From RHLJ01 sp965247355 (lineage in GTDB: Bacteria; Bacteroidota; Rhodothermia; Balneolales; Balneolaceae): a DNA stretch of 64,000 nt. How positions within the stretch are numbered: the stretch's first letter is position 1; every line of letters starts with the position of its first letter. Location of the stretch: positions 2,666,001-2,730,000 of the forward strand of contig OZ252011.1 in NCBI GenBank assembly GCA_965247355.1, written 5' to 3'. Both the position numbers and the translations under genes were made by a program. Of the stretch, positions 37,176 to 46,120 are shown one piece after another. The notes beneath the pieces were generated by a model, which saw nothing but the letters and a program-made list of their open reading frames with translations, was not told the origin of the DNA and ran no database searches.

Positions 37176-38382
37176 TTTACACAAGTCAAAAATTCACACG
37201 ATTTATAAAAATAATCTATGCCTTGGTTGTGGATTGTGTGAGAGTATATCGGGTAAAAATAATGTAGAAATGAGTTTGGATAGTAACGGTTTCTTTTATC
37301 CAGAAGTAAAAAAAATTGTTGAGCATAATGAAAAAATAATTCAAGATATTTGTCCGGGTTTAAATATTGTCAATGACATAAAATTCAACAAGTATGAGAG
37401 GGTCTGGGGGAAAATAGCAGGTGCTTATTCTGGATTTTCAAATGATAAAGAAGTCAGAAAAATTGGCTCATCCGGTGGGGCTGCAAGTGCAATCGCCATA
37501 TATCTACTTGAGACAAAGCAAGTAGATTGTGTACTACAAGTAGGGGGGGATCAAAGTGATTATAAACGGAATTCGTTGAAGTATTCCAGAAACAGAAATG
37601 ATGTAATAAATGCTGCATCTTCCAGATACGCTCCAGCCCTTGTTTTTGATAAAATTGAGCAAATCTTGAAATCATCATCCGATGCTTTCTGCTTTATTGG
37701 CAAACCATGTGACATTTCAGCTCTAAAAAATTACCTTAGTCTATATCCTCAGTTTAAGAATCGTTTCAAATTATATATATCAATAGTATGTGCCGGGCTT
37801 CCTTCCTTTAAAGGCACTGAAGTAGTCATAAATAGCTTCAATCATCAACCACCAATAAATAAACTAGTCTACAGGGGCAATGGGTGGCCAGGAAGCTTTT
37901 CATTTAATGATAGTACTGGTAAAAAATTTCAAATGTCTTATAATGATTCATGGGGAAATACACTCAATAAGTATTTAAACTTTCGGTGTAAAATTTGTCC
38001 GGATGGAATAGGTTTACAAGCAGATATAGTAGTAGGGGATGCATGGGAAACGCAAGATGGTTATCCGGATTTTTCAGAAAAGGATGGACAGAGTTTAATT
38101 TTGGCCAGAACTGAAAGAGGAAAAGCTTTATTAAAAAATATGAGGAATGAAGGTCATATCTCGATTCATGATTTGGAGCCAGATAAAATTTCTGAGATGC
38201 AACCATATCAATATTATAGAAGAACACGAGTAGCCGCCAGGGTATTTGCATTTCGATTGTTGAGGCCAATGAAGTTAAATTTCAAGCACACACATATATA
38301 TTTAAATTTATTATATAGTACAATTTCTTCAGTCGTAAAAGAATTTCTGGGAACTGTTAGAAGGTTGTTGTTCACAAATTAA
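37168..38382 (+). CDS. Coenzyme F420 hydrogenase/dehydrogenase beta-subunit-like iron-sulfur protein of the glycan locus
   Basis: The N-terminal C-L-G-C-G-L-C motif is a probable iron-sulfur ligand set with a later I-C-P-G; F-R-C-K-I-C-P-D-G gives another Cys pair, and G-K-P-C-D-I-S-A-L-K and D-I-V-V-G-D-A-W match the FrhB-type C-terminal domain. Such proteins are common beside polysaccharide pyruvyltransferases in exopolysaccharide loci; their reaction is unknown. I chose the ATG at 37168 (8-base overlap with the preceding gene) over the TTG at 37138. Confidence 0.85.
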   Translation: MNNLHKSKIHTIYKNNLCLGCGLCESISGKNNVEMSLDSNGFFYPEVKKIVEHNEKIIQDICPGLNIVNDIKFNKYERVWGKIAGAYSGFSNDKEVRKIGSSGGAASAIAIYLLETKQVDCVLQVGGDQSDYKRNSLKYSRNRNDVINAASSRYAPALVFDKIEQILKSSSDAFCFIGKPCDISALKNYLSLYPQFKNRFKLYISIVCAGLPSFKGTEVVINSFNHQPPINKLVYRGNGWPGSFSFNDSTGKKFQMSYNDSWGNTLNKYLNFRCKICPDGIGLQADIVVGDAWETQDGYPDFSEKDGQSLILARTERGKALLKNMRNEGHISIHDLEPDKISEMQPYQYYRRTRVAARVFAFRLLRPMKLNFKHTHIYLNLLYSTISSVVKEFLGTVRRLLFTN

Positions 38383-38399
38383 CGTCATAAAAAGCTCAA

Positions 38400-39908
38400 T
38401 TGCTTAAACTAATTTTAAAAGGATCATTTTGGGGCATTTTATCAAAAATATTTGATGCACTATTCAAGTTTCTAACTGTTCCTTTATTGGTAGCTCATTA
38501 TGGAAAAGGCGACTATGGATTAATAGTCTTGGCTTTTACTCTCAATGCCTACCTAAAAATCATGGACTTAGGCATGAATATAGGTTCCATTAGATTTTTC
38601 TCTATATGGATTAAAGAAAATCGTTGGGATACGCTATCTAAAGTTTCCAGATCAAGTATAACTTTCTATGGAATAGTAGGAATGCTAAATGCACTTCTAT
38701 TCCTATATCTCTCATTTAATATTGACTTATTTTTAGAGATTGATGTAAATCAAACGGAAGTTTTTGCCTGGATCCTAAGAATAATGGCTGTTGGCTCTAT
38801 ATTTAATTGGATTACTAGTGTTTTAACTCAGTTACTTAGTGCTAACGAAGAGCTAAGCTGGATTAATAAAATGGCAATAGTTGCCAGTTCTCTTATATTT
38901 GGTTCTGCATTATTAGCTATTGGGTTCAACTTAAGCTTAACAAGCTACTTCATATTCTATACTATTTCTGCCTTGTCAGTTTTTCCTTTCTATTTGTTTA
39001 AGCTGAAAAAATTTCCACTTAAACTAAATGATTTACTCTTGCCTATGTGGGATTGGTTAGCATATAAAGAAGTTTGGGGTTATGGTATTTCAATATTTAT
39101 TATGTCGGTTTTTCAATTTACTGCTAATAACATCAGACCAATTTTACTAAACAATTTTGCAAGTCAGGGGATAAGTGTATTGACTGATTACAGGGTATTA
39201 CAAACTATAGTAATGCTATTAATAGCATTTGGGAGTGTTTTTACTCAAGTACTCCTCCCCTCAGTTTCTAAATTATATCAGAGTAACGAAAAAACTAAAT
39301 TAGATGATCTGGTGTATAATGGAACAAAGTATCTTACGATCTTTTTTTCGTTTATAGTTTTTCCAATTCTATTAAATGCAGAGAATATACTGTTAATATA
39401 CATGGGTCCGGAATATGGGAAATTATCAATTTGGTTAATTCTTTGGTGTTTAACAGCGTTTCTTATACTACACAATGCACCAGTATCAAGTCTTGTCTTA
39501 GCCTCAGGTAAAACACGTGCACTGGTATATTCTTCGGCTATTTCTTGTATAATTTCTATCCCTATAACAATTATTTTTGCTGAAACTTTAAATGTTGGCG
39601 CAGCCGTAATCGGATATTTAGTTTATGTATTAATTCAAATTGGATTTTACTATCTCTACTATATTCCAAGAGTCTTAGGGTTTAAAAGTATTTTCTTATT
39701 TGTAAATTCTTTTTTATTCCCAACTATTTTAGGTGGAGTAGCAGCCTTATCCATTTATTACATTAATAAAATAGTTGGGAATAACCCTTCTGATTTATTC
39801 TCGCTATTTATGAACACGATTATTTTTATAATTATTTATTCGATTTTGTTGAAATTATTTGTGTTAAAAAAGCACGAATTCCTAAGGATTAGGAACACTA
39901 TCATTTGA
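38400..39908 (+). CDS. Wzx-type polysaccharide flippase (MOP superfamily)
   Basis: Moves lipid-linked repeat units across the inner membrane. The 502-residue protein has about twelve to fourteen hydrophobic segments, with the family start K-G-S-F-W-G-I-L-S-K-I-F-D-A and L-T-V-P-L-L-V-A-H-Y-G-K-G-D-Y-G. Start TTG at 38400. The coding sequence is very AT-rich, like its neighbours. Confidence 0.88.
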   Translation: MLKLILKGSFWGILSKIFDALFKFLTVPLLVAHYGKGDYGLIVLAFTLNAYLKIMDLGMNIGSIRFFSIWIKENRWDTLSKVSRSSITFYGIVGMLNALLFLYLSFNIDLFLEIDVNQTEVFAWILRIMAVGSIFNWITSVLTQLLSANEELSWINKMAIVASSLIFGSALLAIGFNLSLTSYFIFYTISALSVFPFYLFKLKKFPLKLNDLLLPMWDWLAYKEVWGYGISIFIMSVFQFTANNIRPILLNNFASQGISVLTDYRVLQTIVMLLIAFGSVFTQVLLPSVSKLYQSNEKTKLDDLVYNGTKYLTIFFSFIVFPILLNAENILLIYMGPEYGKLSIWLILWCLTAFLILHNAPVSSLVLASGKTRALVYSSAISCIISIPITIIFAETLNVGAAVIGYLVYVLIQIGFYYLYYIPRVLGFKSIFLFVNSFLFPTILGGVAALSIYYINKIVGNNPSDLFSLFMNTIIFIIIYSILLKLFVLKKHEFLRIRNTII

Positions 39909-39959
39909 TTTTTCTGACTATTTATACCATTAAAATTTTAAAAATAATTCAGACTTTAC

Positions 39960-41075
39960 TTGAAAAAAAATACAAATACAAAAGATGTTCTAATAGTTGA
40001 CTTTGTGGGTACGTCTCCTAGTTACACTGCGCACTTTAGTGATGCTCTAAATAGTTTCGGTTTAAAAACTGAAACTCTAATCCCTTGTAATCACTCTGAT
40101 CTTATTTTCTTATCAAACCTGAATATTAATTATGCATACAAAAGAAAGTATTTTACATCAAAATTTGGAAAATTAATGACTCTTTTAATAAGCTGGAAGT
40201 GGATTTTAAAGAACTCAAATAATTATAAATCCATCCATTTTCAGTGGTTTCCTATGCTACCTAAATTCCGACTCGATTTATTTTTTATAAAAAAATTATT
40301 ACAAAAAAATCCCAATCTATTCTTTACTGTACATAATTTACTTCCTCATGATAATACATCTATTAAAGCTAGATCAAATTTTAATAAATTATATAAACTC
40401 ATCCCGAATTTGGTTGTTCATAGCTTAAAAACAGAAGAAGGCCTTTATAATGAGTTTAATATCCCTAAATCAAAAATAATTAGAATTAATCATGGTCCTA
40501 TGTTTTCCTATTTTGCTAATTTTGATGCATTAGGTGATTCGGATCAAACTTTTCTTGGAATAATTGGTTTCATCAAACCTTACAAAGGTATAGAACAAGC
40601 ACTTGAACTTGCCAAAATGGCAAAAGGTACAGAGTACGAATTTAATCTAATTATCAAAGGAAATGGTGATCCTGGATATATTAATTCTTTGAATAAAAAA
40701 AAAGCTACCCTAAAATTGGATAACCTTGTGCAGATTAGCACGGGTTATTTGGAGTTAAAAGATTACATAGAAACTCATATTAAATTAGATGGAGTTTTAG
40801 CGCCTTATCAAGAGATTGACCAAAGCGGCGCAGTAATATCTGCTTTATCATTTGGAAAACCTGTATTAGGCTTTGCAATTGGGGGAATTAACGAGCTAAT
40901 TAAAAATGAGGTTAATGGATATCTTGTTACTCCAAACAAAATTAAAGACCTCATTAAAGGTCTTAAATGGTTAAAGCAATCTGACCCGTTAAAAGTATAT
41001 AATCAATGTCAAAATAGTATTAAATCTATTTCTTGGGAACGTAGTGCAGAAATACTATCAAACCATTACGTTTGA
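39960..41075 (+). CDS. Glycosyltransferase, GT-B fold (GT1/GT4-like)
   Basis: The C-terminal half has the donor-binding GT4 pattern: G-F-I-K-P-Y-K-G-I-E-Q-A, then A-P-Y-Q-E-I-D-Q-S-G-A-V-I-S-A-L-S-F-G-K-P-V and G-I-N-E-L-I-K-N. The N-terminal half (H-F-Q-W-F-P-M, F-T-V-H-N-L-L-P-H) is the acceptor domain. Start TTG at 39960; the sugar is unknown. Last plus-strand gene of the locus, facing the ExoA-like gene across 44 bases. Confidence 0.85.
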   Translation: MKKNTNTKDVLIVDFVGTSPSYTAHFSDALNSFGLKTETLIPCNHSDLIFLSNLNINYAYKRKYFTSKFGKLMTLLISWKWILKNSNNYKSIHFQWFPMLPKFRLDLFFIKKLLQKNPNLFFTVHNLLPHDNTSIKARSNFNKLYKLIPNLVVHSLKTEEGLYNEFNIPKSKIIRINHGPMFSYFANFDALGDSDQTFLGIIGFIKPYKGIEQALELAKMAKGTEYEFNLIIKGNGDPGYINSLNKKKATLKLDNLVQISTGYLELKDYIETHIKLDGVLAPYQEIDQSGAVISALSFGKPVLGFAIGGINELIKNEVNGYLVTPNKIKDLIKGLKWLKQSDPLKVYNQCQNSIKSISWERSAEILSNHYV

Positions 41076-41119
41076 TAGTAAATTTATTCTCGTCTTAATG
41101 ATCTAATTAGGGACTTTAT

Positions 41120-42172
41120 TTACCACTCTTTTCTCAAACCAAAACCAGTTCTAAAAAATTGATACATAAATCCACTAAAGTGTCCTACCTGCATACAAAT
41201 AAGTGCTGGTATTACAGATAAAATATTTGAGATTCTTCCTGGAACTTTCTTACTTCCTACCCAAATATATTGTTTAAAATAGGAGTATGTGTTCAATGAG
41301 ACACGAATAGATTCTATAATCAGAATAGAAAACAAAAATAAAATGATTAAAAGAGAGTTTAAATTATAAGAAGAAAATAGATCTGTAAGCGTAAATAGAA
41401 TTATTCCCATCAAAAAAACCGATGGGAATGAACCTCGAAACTCATCATTATTCTTGTGAAGTTGAATCGTAACAAACCTACCCCTGGCGTGTTTAAAATA
41501 TTGTTTCAATATTTTTGTATAAGTATCTCTGGGGAAATAATAGCTTTTTATTTCTGGTGAAATAAATACTGAATTATCCCCAAATTTCTTCTTCAATCTC
41601 AGGTTCAATTCCAAATCCTGACTTGTAATGTTCGTTTTATTAAACCCTCCTATTTCTCTCAAATCTTTTGTCCAAAAACACCCCAGAAAAACAGTATCAG
41701 CAAATCCTTCATAATCCTCCCTCTTGTACTTTGCACTTCCATTTCCCAAATAACTTTTCATTGCCAAAGCTATTCCGGCTTGTACCCTATTTTGAGCAAT
41801 ATACCTTTGGGCGCCACCAACATTTCTAGCATCAGTTTCAGTAAGTGCTGCTACACATTGCTCAATGTAATCTTCAGCATATATACAATGACCATCAGCC
41901 CTTAGAAACACTTCTCCTTTCGCCAAATCAATCATCTTATTTAAAGCAAATGATTGATACCGCTCTGGATTATCAACTAACTTAACACGACTATCTTTCT
42001 CTGATATCTCTCTGACTTTATCCCTTGTTTTATCAGAACTCCCTCCATCCGCAATCAGAATTTCTACTAAGTACGGATACTTTGTATTTAGAAAAGTATT
42101 AATTACACCTTCTATATGTTTTTCTTCATTTAAGACCGGTATACCAATCGTCACACTTGGCTTTTGCGTCAT
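41120..42172 (-). CDS. Glycosyltransferase family 2, ExoA-like, with C-terminal membrane anchor
   Basis: Residues ~5-230 are a GT-A domain (I-G-I-P-V-L-N-E-E-K-H-I-E, I-A-D-G-G-S-S-D-K-T, and R-A-D-G-H as the D-x-D-like metal site). Two to three hydrophobic segments follow (about 250-335). This layout matches ExoA, which adds a glucose in succinoglycan synthesis, but the linkage here cannot be stated. It begins a minus-strand group with the sugar epimerase, 55 bases apart. Confidence 0.85.
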   Translation of the reverse strand: MTQKPSVTIGIPVLNEEKHIEGVINTFLNTKYPYLVEILIADGGSSDKTRDKVREISEKDSRVKLVDNPERYQSFALNKMIDLAKGEVFLRADGHCIYAEDYIEQCVAALTETDARNVGGAQRYIAQNRVQAGIALAMKSYLGNGSAKYKREDYEGFADTVFLGCFWTKDLREIGGFNKTNITSQDLELNLRLKKKFGDNSVFISPEIKSYYFPRDTYTKILKQYFKHARGRFVTIQLHKNNDEFRGSFPSVFLMGIILFTLTDLFSSYNLNSLLIILFLFSILIIESIRVSLNTYSYFKQYIWVGSKKVPGRISNILSVIPALICMQVGHFSGFMYQFFRTGFGLRKEW

Positions 42173-42227
42173 TTGATGATATTGTAAGAGGTATTAGACT
42201 TCAGTTCTTAAAAGATACTTCAAAAAA

Positions 42228-43244
42228 TTACTCAATCGTAATACCATAATTCGATTTGAATAGCTTTTTGAGCCTCTCATGTTCTATTTTCCAAACTTCA
42301 CGGTTTTTATCAAACCACTCTGTTGTAAGTATGAGAGCTTCTTTTGTAGTAAAGCGAGATTCAAACCCATTCTCTCTGATTTTATCAGCAATAAAATGAG
42401 TGGGGGTACAGAATTTTTTTACTCTTCTTTCCGAGATTAATAATTCTTTCTTAGCCAAAATTCCTACAAGGTCAAAAAAGTACCCCAGGGTTAGTGCAAT
42501 GCTATAAGGTATTTTCAGGCTTTTATTCTTCCCTAAAACAGCCCCAATATTTTCTGATATCTCTATATTCGAGAGCTGAGGTTCATCTACATAATTATAG
42601 ATTTCGAATTTACCCTCAAATCGATCAATTAAGTATTTTGTAGCATCCACAAGATTTTCCACATAAGCAACTGATTTTATTACGGGCCTATTACCAATAT
42701 GCACGTTTAAACCACGATCTATATTTCGGGTAAGGTTAAATAGATTCCCAAAGTTGTATGCTCCAAATACAACCGCAGGTCTTATAATTATAACCTGTCT
42801 TTCTTCTTTCTCAAAAGCCCATTCCTGAATGATACGTTCTGCCTCTAACTTTGACCTGCCATAATCATTGTCGGGGTTTAGCTCACTGTTCTCATCTGCT
42901 GGATTAGGATTTGAACCATATACTGCTACTGATGAAAAGAAGATGAACCTGTTAATCTCTTTCTGGCTCGCTACTTCCAAAAGATGTTTTGTGGCAACAA
43001 CATTTGTGGTATTGTAATCTTTCTCAAAATCGTAGTGTGATGCTGCTAAATGAACTATAATATTTGAATCACCAATTGTGTTCTCGATATTTTTTTTATC
43101 TCTGATATCAGAAACAATCTGATTTCTTACAACTTGATGAGTCCTCAGATCTATATTTACAACATTTTCTTCACCAAGTAATCGGTTTAAATGCCTGCCT
43201 ATAAATCCGGCTCCCCCAGTTATGTAATACTTATTTCTTTCCAT
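42228..43244 (-). CDS. NAD-dependent sugar epimerase/dehydratase (extended SDR)
   Basis: Rossmann motif G-G-A-G-F-I-G at residues 10-16 binds NAD(P). The catalytic Y-x-x-x-K is Tyr128 and Lys132, with Ser104/Ser105 in F-F-S-S-V-A-V-Y-G. This is the GalE/RmlB-type nucleotide-sugar enzyme family; the specific sugar is not readable. It sits two bases from the pyrB stop, on the same strand, so it may be in the pyr operon transcript. Confidence 0.87.
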   Translation of the reverse strand: MERNKYYITGGAGFIGRHLNRLLGEENVVNIDLRTHQVVRNQIVSDIRDKKNIENTIGDSNIIVHLAASHYDFEKDYNTTNVVATKHLLEVASQKEINRFIFFSSVAVYGSNPNPADENSELNPDNDYGRSKLEAERIIQEWAFEKEERQVIIIRPAVVFGAYNFGNLFNLTRNIDRGLNVHIGNRPVIKSVAYVENLVDATKYLIDRFEGKFEIYNYVDEPQLSNIEISENIGAVLGKNKSLKIPYSIALTLGYFFDLVGILAKKELLISERRVKKFCTPTHFIADKIRENGFESRFTTKEALILTTEWFDKNREVWKIEHERLKKLFKSNYGITIE

Positions 43245-43246
43245 TT

Positions 43247-44200
43247 TTAAGAAACCCTATTCCCCCCGCTTAGCAAGTACAATACCGCCATTCTCACTGC
43301 AACTCCATTGGTAACCTGATCAAGTATTACCGCCCGATCACTATCTGCTACTTCACTTTCCATTTCTACTCCCCGATTAATTGGCCCGGGATGCATGATT
43401 TTAAAATCAGGGTATTTATCGAGATGTTCCAGTTTAATTCCAAACTTTTCATGGTACTCTCTGAGACTAGGGAACAACTCTGTTCCTTCGTCTTGTCTTT
43501 CGAGTTGAATTCTAAGAGCCATTGCTACATCGCACCAAGCCAGGGTTTCTTCCAGGTTATAGGAAACTTCAACCCCAAGATTTTTAACGTGAACCGGCAT
43601 TAACGTTTTTGGCCCACAAAGTACAACCTTTGCCCCCAGCTTTATCAAACCAATAATATTGGAACGAACAACCCTGCTGTGCGAAATGTCTCCGATTATG
43701 GCAACCTTTTTTCCTTTTAAGTCGGGATGAAATTGTTGCATTGTAAACATATCCAACAATGCCTGGGTTGGATGTTCATGAGCGCCATCCCCAGCATTCA
43801 AAATAGCCGCGTCTACACATTGAGTAAGAAAATGGGGTACTCCGGGACTTTTATGCCTAACAACTACCATATCAATTTTCATGGAGCTGATGTTCTGTAT
43901 AGTGTCCTTTAATGATTCTCCTTTCTTTGTACTGGAAGTACTTGCTGAAAAATTCACTACATCCGCACCCATTCTTTTCTGAGCTAATTCGAACGATAGC
44001 CTTGTACGAGTACTGTTTTCATAAAACAGATTTACAATTGTTTTATCGCGCAGTGTTGGGACTTTAGGCACTGGTCGATCTAATATTTCCCTGAAAGATT
44101 TAGCCTGCTCTAACACATAAAGGATGTCTTCTCTGGAATAATCTGAAAGACCAAGTAAGTGTTTTTGGTCAAAAGTATAACTATCAGGAAGCTTACTCAT
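43247..44200 (-). CDS. pyrB: Aspartate carbamoyltransferase catalytic subunit
   Basis: Joins carbamoyl phosphate and aspartate in the second step of pyrimidine synthesis. Carbamoyl-phosphate motif F-Y-E-N-S-T-R-T-R-L-S-F-E, the K-G-E-S loop, H-P-T-Q-A-L-L-D and H-P-G-P-I-N-R-G are all present; 317 residues is normal. The start chosen is the ATG at 44200: a strong GGAGGAGG site lies just upstream and the gene overlaps the pyrR stop by 8 bases; the frame could extend to 44215. A regulatory subunit gene (pyrI) is not adjacent. Confidence 0.95.
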   Translation of the reverse strand: MSKLPDSYTFDQKHLLGLSDYSREDILYVLEQAKSFREILDRPVPKVPTLRDKTIVNLFYENSTRTRLSFELAQKRMGADVVNFSASTSSTKKGESLKDTIQNISSMKIDMVVVRHKSPGVPHFLTQCVDAAILNAGDGAHEHPTQALLDMFTMQQFHPDLKGKKVAIIGDISHSRVVRSNIIGLIKLGAKVVLCGPKTLMPVHVKNLGVEVSYNLEETLAWCDVAMALRIQLERQDEGTELFPSLREYHEKFGIKLEHLDKYPDFKIMHPGPINRGVEMESEVADSDRAVILDQVTNGVAVRMAVLYLLSGGNRVS

Positions 44201-44741
44201 CTTCCTCCTCCACATTTACCAGATAAACCGCATCTTCTCCATCAAGTTCTTTTACTTTCACACGAACTTCTTCTTTGGCATGAGTAGGCACATAAATACC
44301 TGTAAAATCAGGTGCGATTGGAAGTTCACGATGACCCCGGTCTACCATACAGCAAAATTGAATTTTCCTTGGTCGTCCATAAGACATTAACGCATCCATC
44401 GCTGACCTTACCGTTCTTCCTGTATAAAGCACATCATCAATAAGAACAACATCACGATCGTATAGATCGAATGGAATTTCAGTAACCTTGACGTCAGGCA
44501 TTTTTAATTTCGAGCGAAAATCATCCCGATAAAAAGTAACATCAAGAATCCCGAAATCTATATTAATTCCTAATTCTTTCTGAATAGATTCTACTATTCT
44601 CTTGCCCATATACACTCCACGGGTCTGCATACCAATAATCGCCAGCCTAGATGGGTCATCGTAAGACTCAAGGAATTGATGAGCAAATCGCAGGTACGTG
44701 CGATTTAAATCCTCAGAATTCATGATTTGTGCTTTATTCAA
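44193..44741 (-). CDS. pyrR: PyrR bifunctional regulator / uracil phosphoribosyltransferase
   Basis: The phosphoribosyltransferase PRPP loop V-V-L-I-D-D-V-L-Y-T-G-R-T-V-R-S-A and the N-terminal R-x-A-H-Q-F-L-E pattern match PyrR. In other bacteria it binds pyr mRNA in response to UMP and attenuates transcription. The TTG start at 44741 aligns with the B. subtilis protein's N-terminus (M-N-x-x-A); ATG at 44723 is the alternative. I saw no clear attenuator in the 73 bases upstream. It is coupled to pyrB by overlap. Confidence 0.92.
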   Translation of the reverse strand: MNKAQIMNSEDLNRTYLRFAHQFLESYDDPSRLAIIGMQTRGVYMGKRIVESIQKELGINIDFGILDVTFYRDDFRSKLKMPDVKVTEIPFDLYDRDVVLIDDVLYTGRTVRSAMDALMSYGRPRKIQFCCMVDRGHRELPIAPDFTGIYVPTHAKEEVRVKVKELDGEDAVYLVNVEEEDE

Positions 44742-44814
44742 GCGGGGAAGTCCTTTTCTTTTAAAGTCTGGTTAAATATAAAACGATTTAATCAAAAAAC
44801 GTTATGAACATGCA

Positions 44815-45939
44815 TCAAACTTCAAATTCTTTTTGAAATCCTACAATTTGCTCAGATGCAGTTCCATCACCATATACGTTCTTAACTTCGGATAAACTCT
44901 TATAATGCTCCTTATCTTTGAGTAATAATATACATTCACTTGTGATTTTGTCTTTATTTGAACCAACCAAAACAGTACCAATTTCTAATGCTTCCGGGCG
45001 CTCTGAAACGTCCCGCATCAAAAGCACTGGCTTGCCCAGTGAAGGAGCCTCCTCTTGAATGCCACCACTATCTGTAATAATCAGATAACTTTTATTCATC
45101 AACCATACAAAACTTTCGTACGAGAGTGGTGCGATTAACTTTACGTTATTCAAATAACCCAGTATTTCATATACCGGTTTCTGAACATTGGGATTTAGGT
45201 GAACCGGGTAAATGATCTGTACTTCATCATACTTGGCTATTTCTTTAAGAGCCTCACAAATCTGAATAAAACCTTCTCCGAAGTTTTCTCTTCTATGTCC
45301 GGTAACCAATACAAGCTTCTTACTGGGATCAACTAAGCTTTTTACTTTCTCTAATTCATCTGATGAATAATCTTCAAGCTTAGTCAGGCAAAGTTTAAGT
45401 GCATCGATTACCGTATTACCTGTTATCAGGATATTCTCCTCTATTACATTTTCTTTCTGAAGATTTTCTTTTGCTCGTTTAGTTGGCGCAAAATGAATAT
45501 CAGCAAGCCTACCAGTTAACTGTCGGTTTATTTCCTCGGGGAAAGGCGCTTTCTTATCGTCCGTTCTTAAGCCCGCCTCTACATGACATACTTTAGCCCC
45601 TGAATAGAATGCACATAAAGACGTCGCAAATGTAGTTGTGGTGTCACCATGTACATAAACATAGTCCGGTTTATATTCTTCAACAACTTTGCTGAATTTC
45701 TCAATAAGTGAAGAGGTTAATGAATATAAATTCTGATCTGGCTTCATCAAATCCAGATCAATGTCAGGCTCAATTTCAAAGAAGGATAATACCTGATCCA
45801 GCATTTCCCTGTGCTGTGCAGTCACACAAACCTTAGTCTCGAACACATCCGGATATTTCTGGAATTCTTTAACTACCGGAGCCATTTTTATAGCCTCGGG
45901 TCTGGTTCCGAATACAATTAGAATTTTTGTTTTTGCCAC
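44815..45939 (-). CDS. wecB: UDP-N-acetylglucosamine 2-epimerase (non-hydrolysing)
   Basis: Converts UDP-GlcNAc to UDP-ManNAc for surface glycans. Conserved blocks: F-G-T-R-P-E-A-I-K-M-A-P, H-G-D-T-T-T-T-F-A, H-V-E-A-G-L-R-T, F-P-E-E-I-N-R-Q-L, G-H-R-R-E-N-F-G, and D-S-G-G-I-Q-E-E-A-P with R-x-x-S-E-R-P-E. At 374 residues it is the normal size. It precedes pyrR on the same strand (73 bases). No UDP-ManNAc dehydrogenase is nearby. Confidence 0.95.
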   Translation of the reverse strand: MAKTKILIVFGTRPEAIKMAPVVKEFQKYPDVFETKVCVTAQHREMLDQVLSFFEIEPDIDLDLMKPDQNLYSLTSSLIEKFSKVVEEYKPDYVYVHGDTTTTFATSLCAFYSGAKVCHVEAGLRTDDKKAPFPEEINRQLTGRLADIHFAPTKRAKENLQKENVIEENILITGNTVIDALKLCLTKLEDYSSDELEKVKSLVDPSKKLVLVTGHRRENFGEGFIQICEALKEIAKYDEVQIIYPVHLNPNVQKPVYEILGYLNNVKLIAPLSYESFVWLMNKSYLIITDSGGIQEEAPSLGKPVLLMRDVSERPEALEIGTVLVGSNKDKITSECILLLKDKEHYKSLSEVKNVYGDGTASEQIVGFQKEFEV

Positions 45940-46120
45940 CTGATCATGCCTTTATTCAGAAAGCAAAGTAAAGATTTAATCGATGCGATTGAAAGCCCAA
46001 TCACAAAATCTGTAATTGTGGGTAAATGAAGCTGCTCATCCTTTCTTTTAGTCGCTATTCTCGGTATTATTGCAACCCTAAATTTTATTGATAATTGAAC
46101 GCAGTTAAGCCCCATTTTAC

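Noticed and set aside
30749..41075. Mobile element or integrase carrying the glycan locus.
   Set aside because: Composition suggests exchange, but no transposase, integrase, attachment repeat or tRNA border was found.
44742..44814. PyrR-binding attenuator in the pyrR leader.
   Set aside because: The 73-base leader shows no antiterminator/terminator pair or PyrR-binding loop that I could fold by eye.
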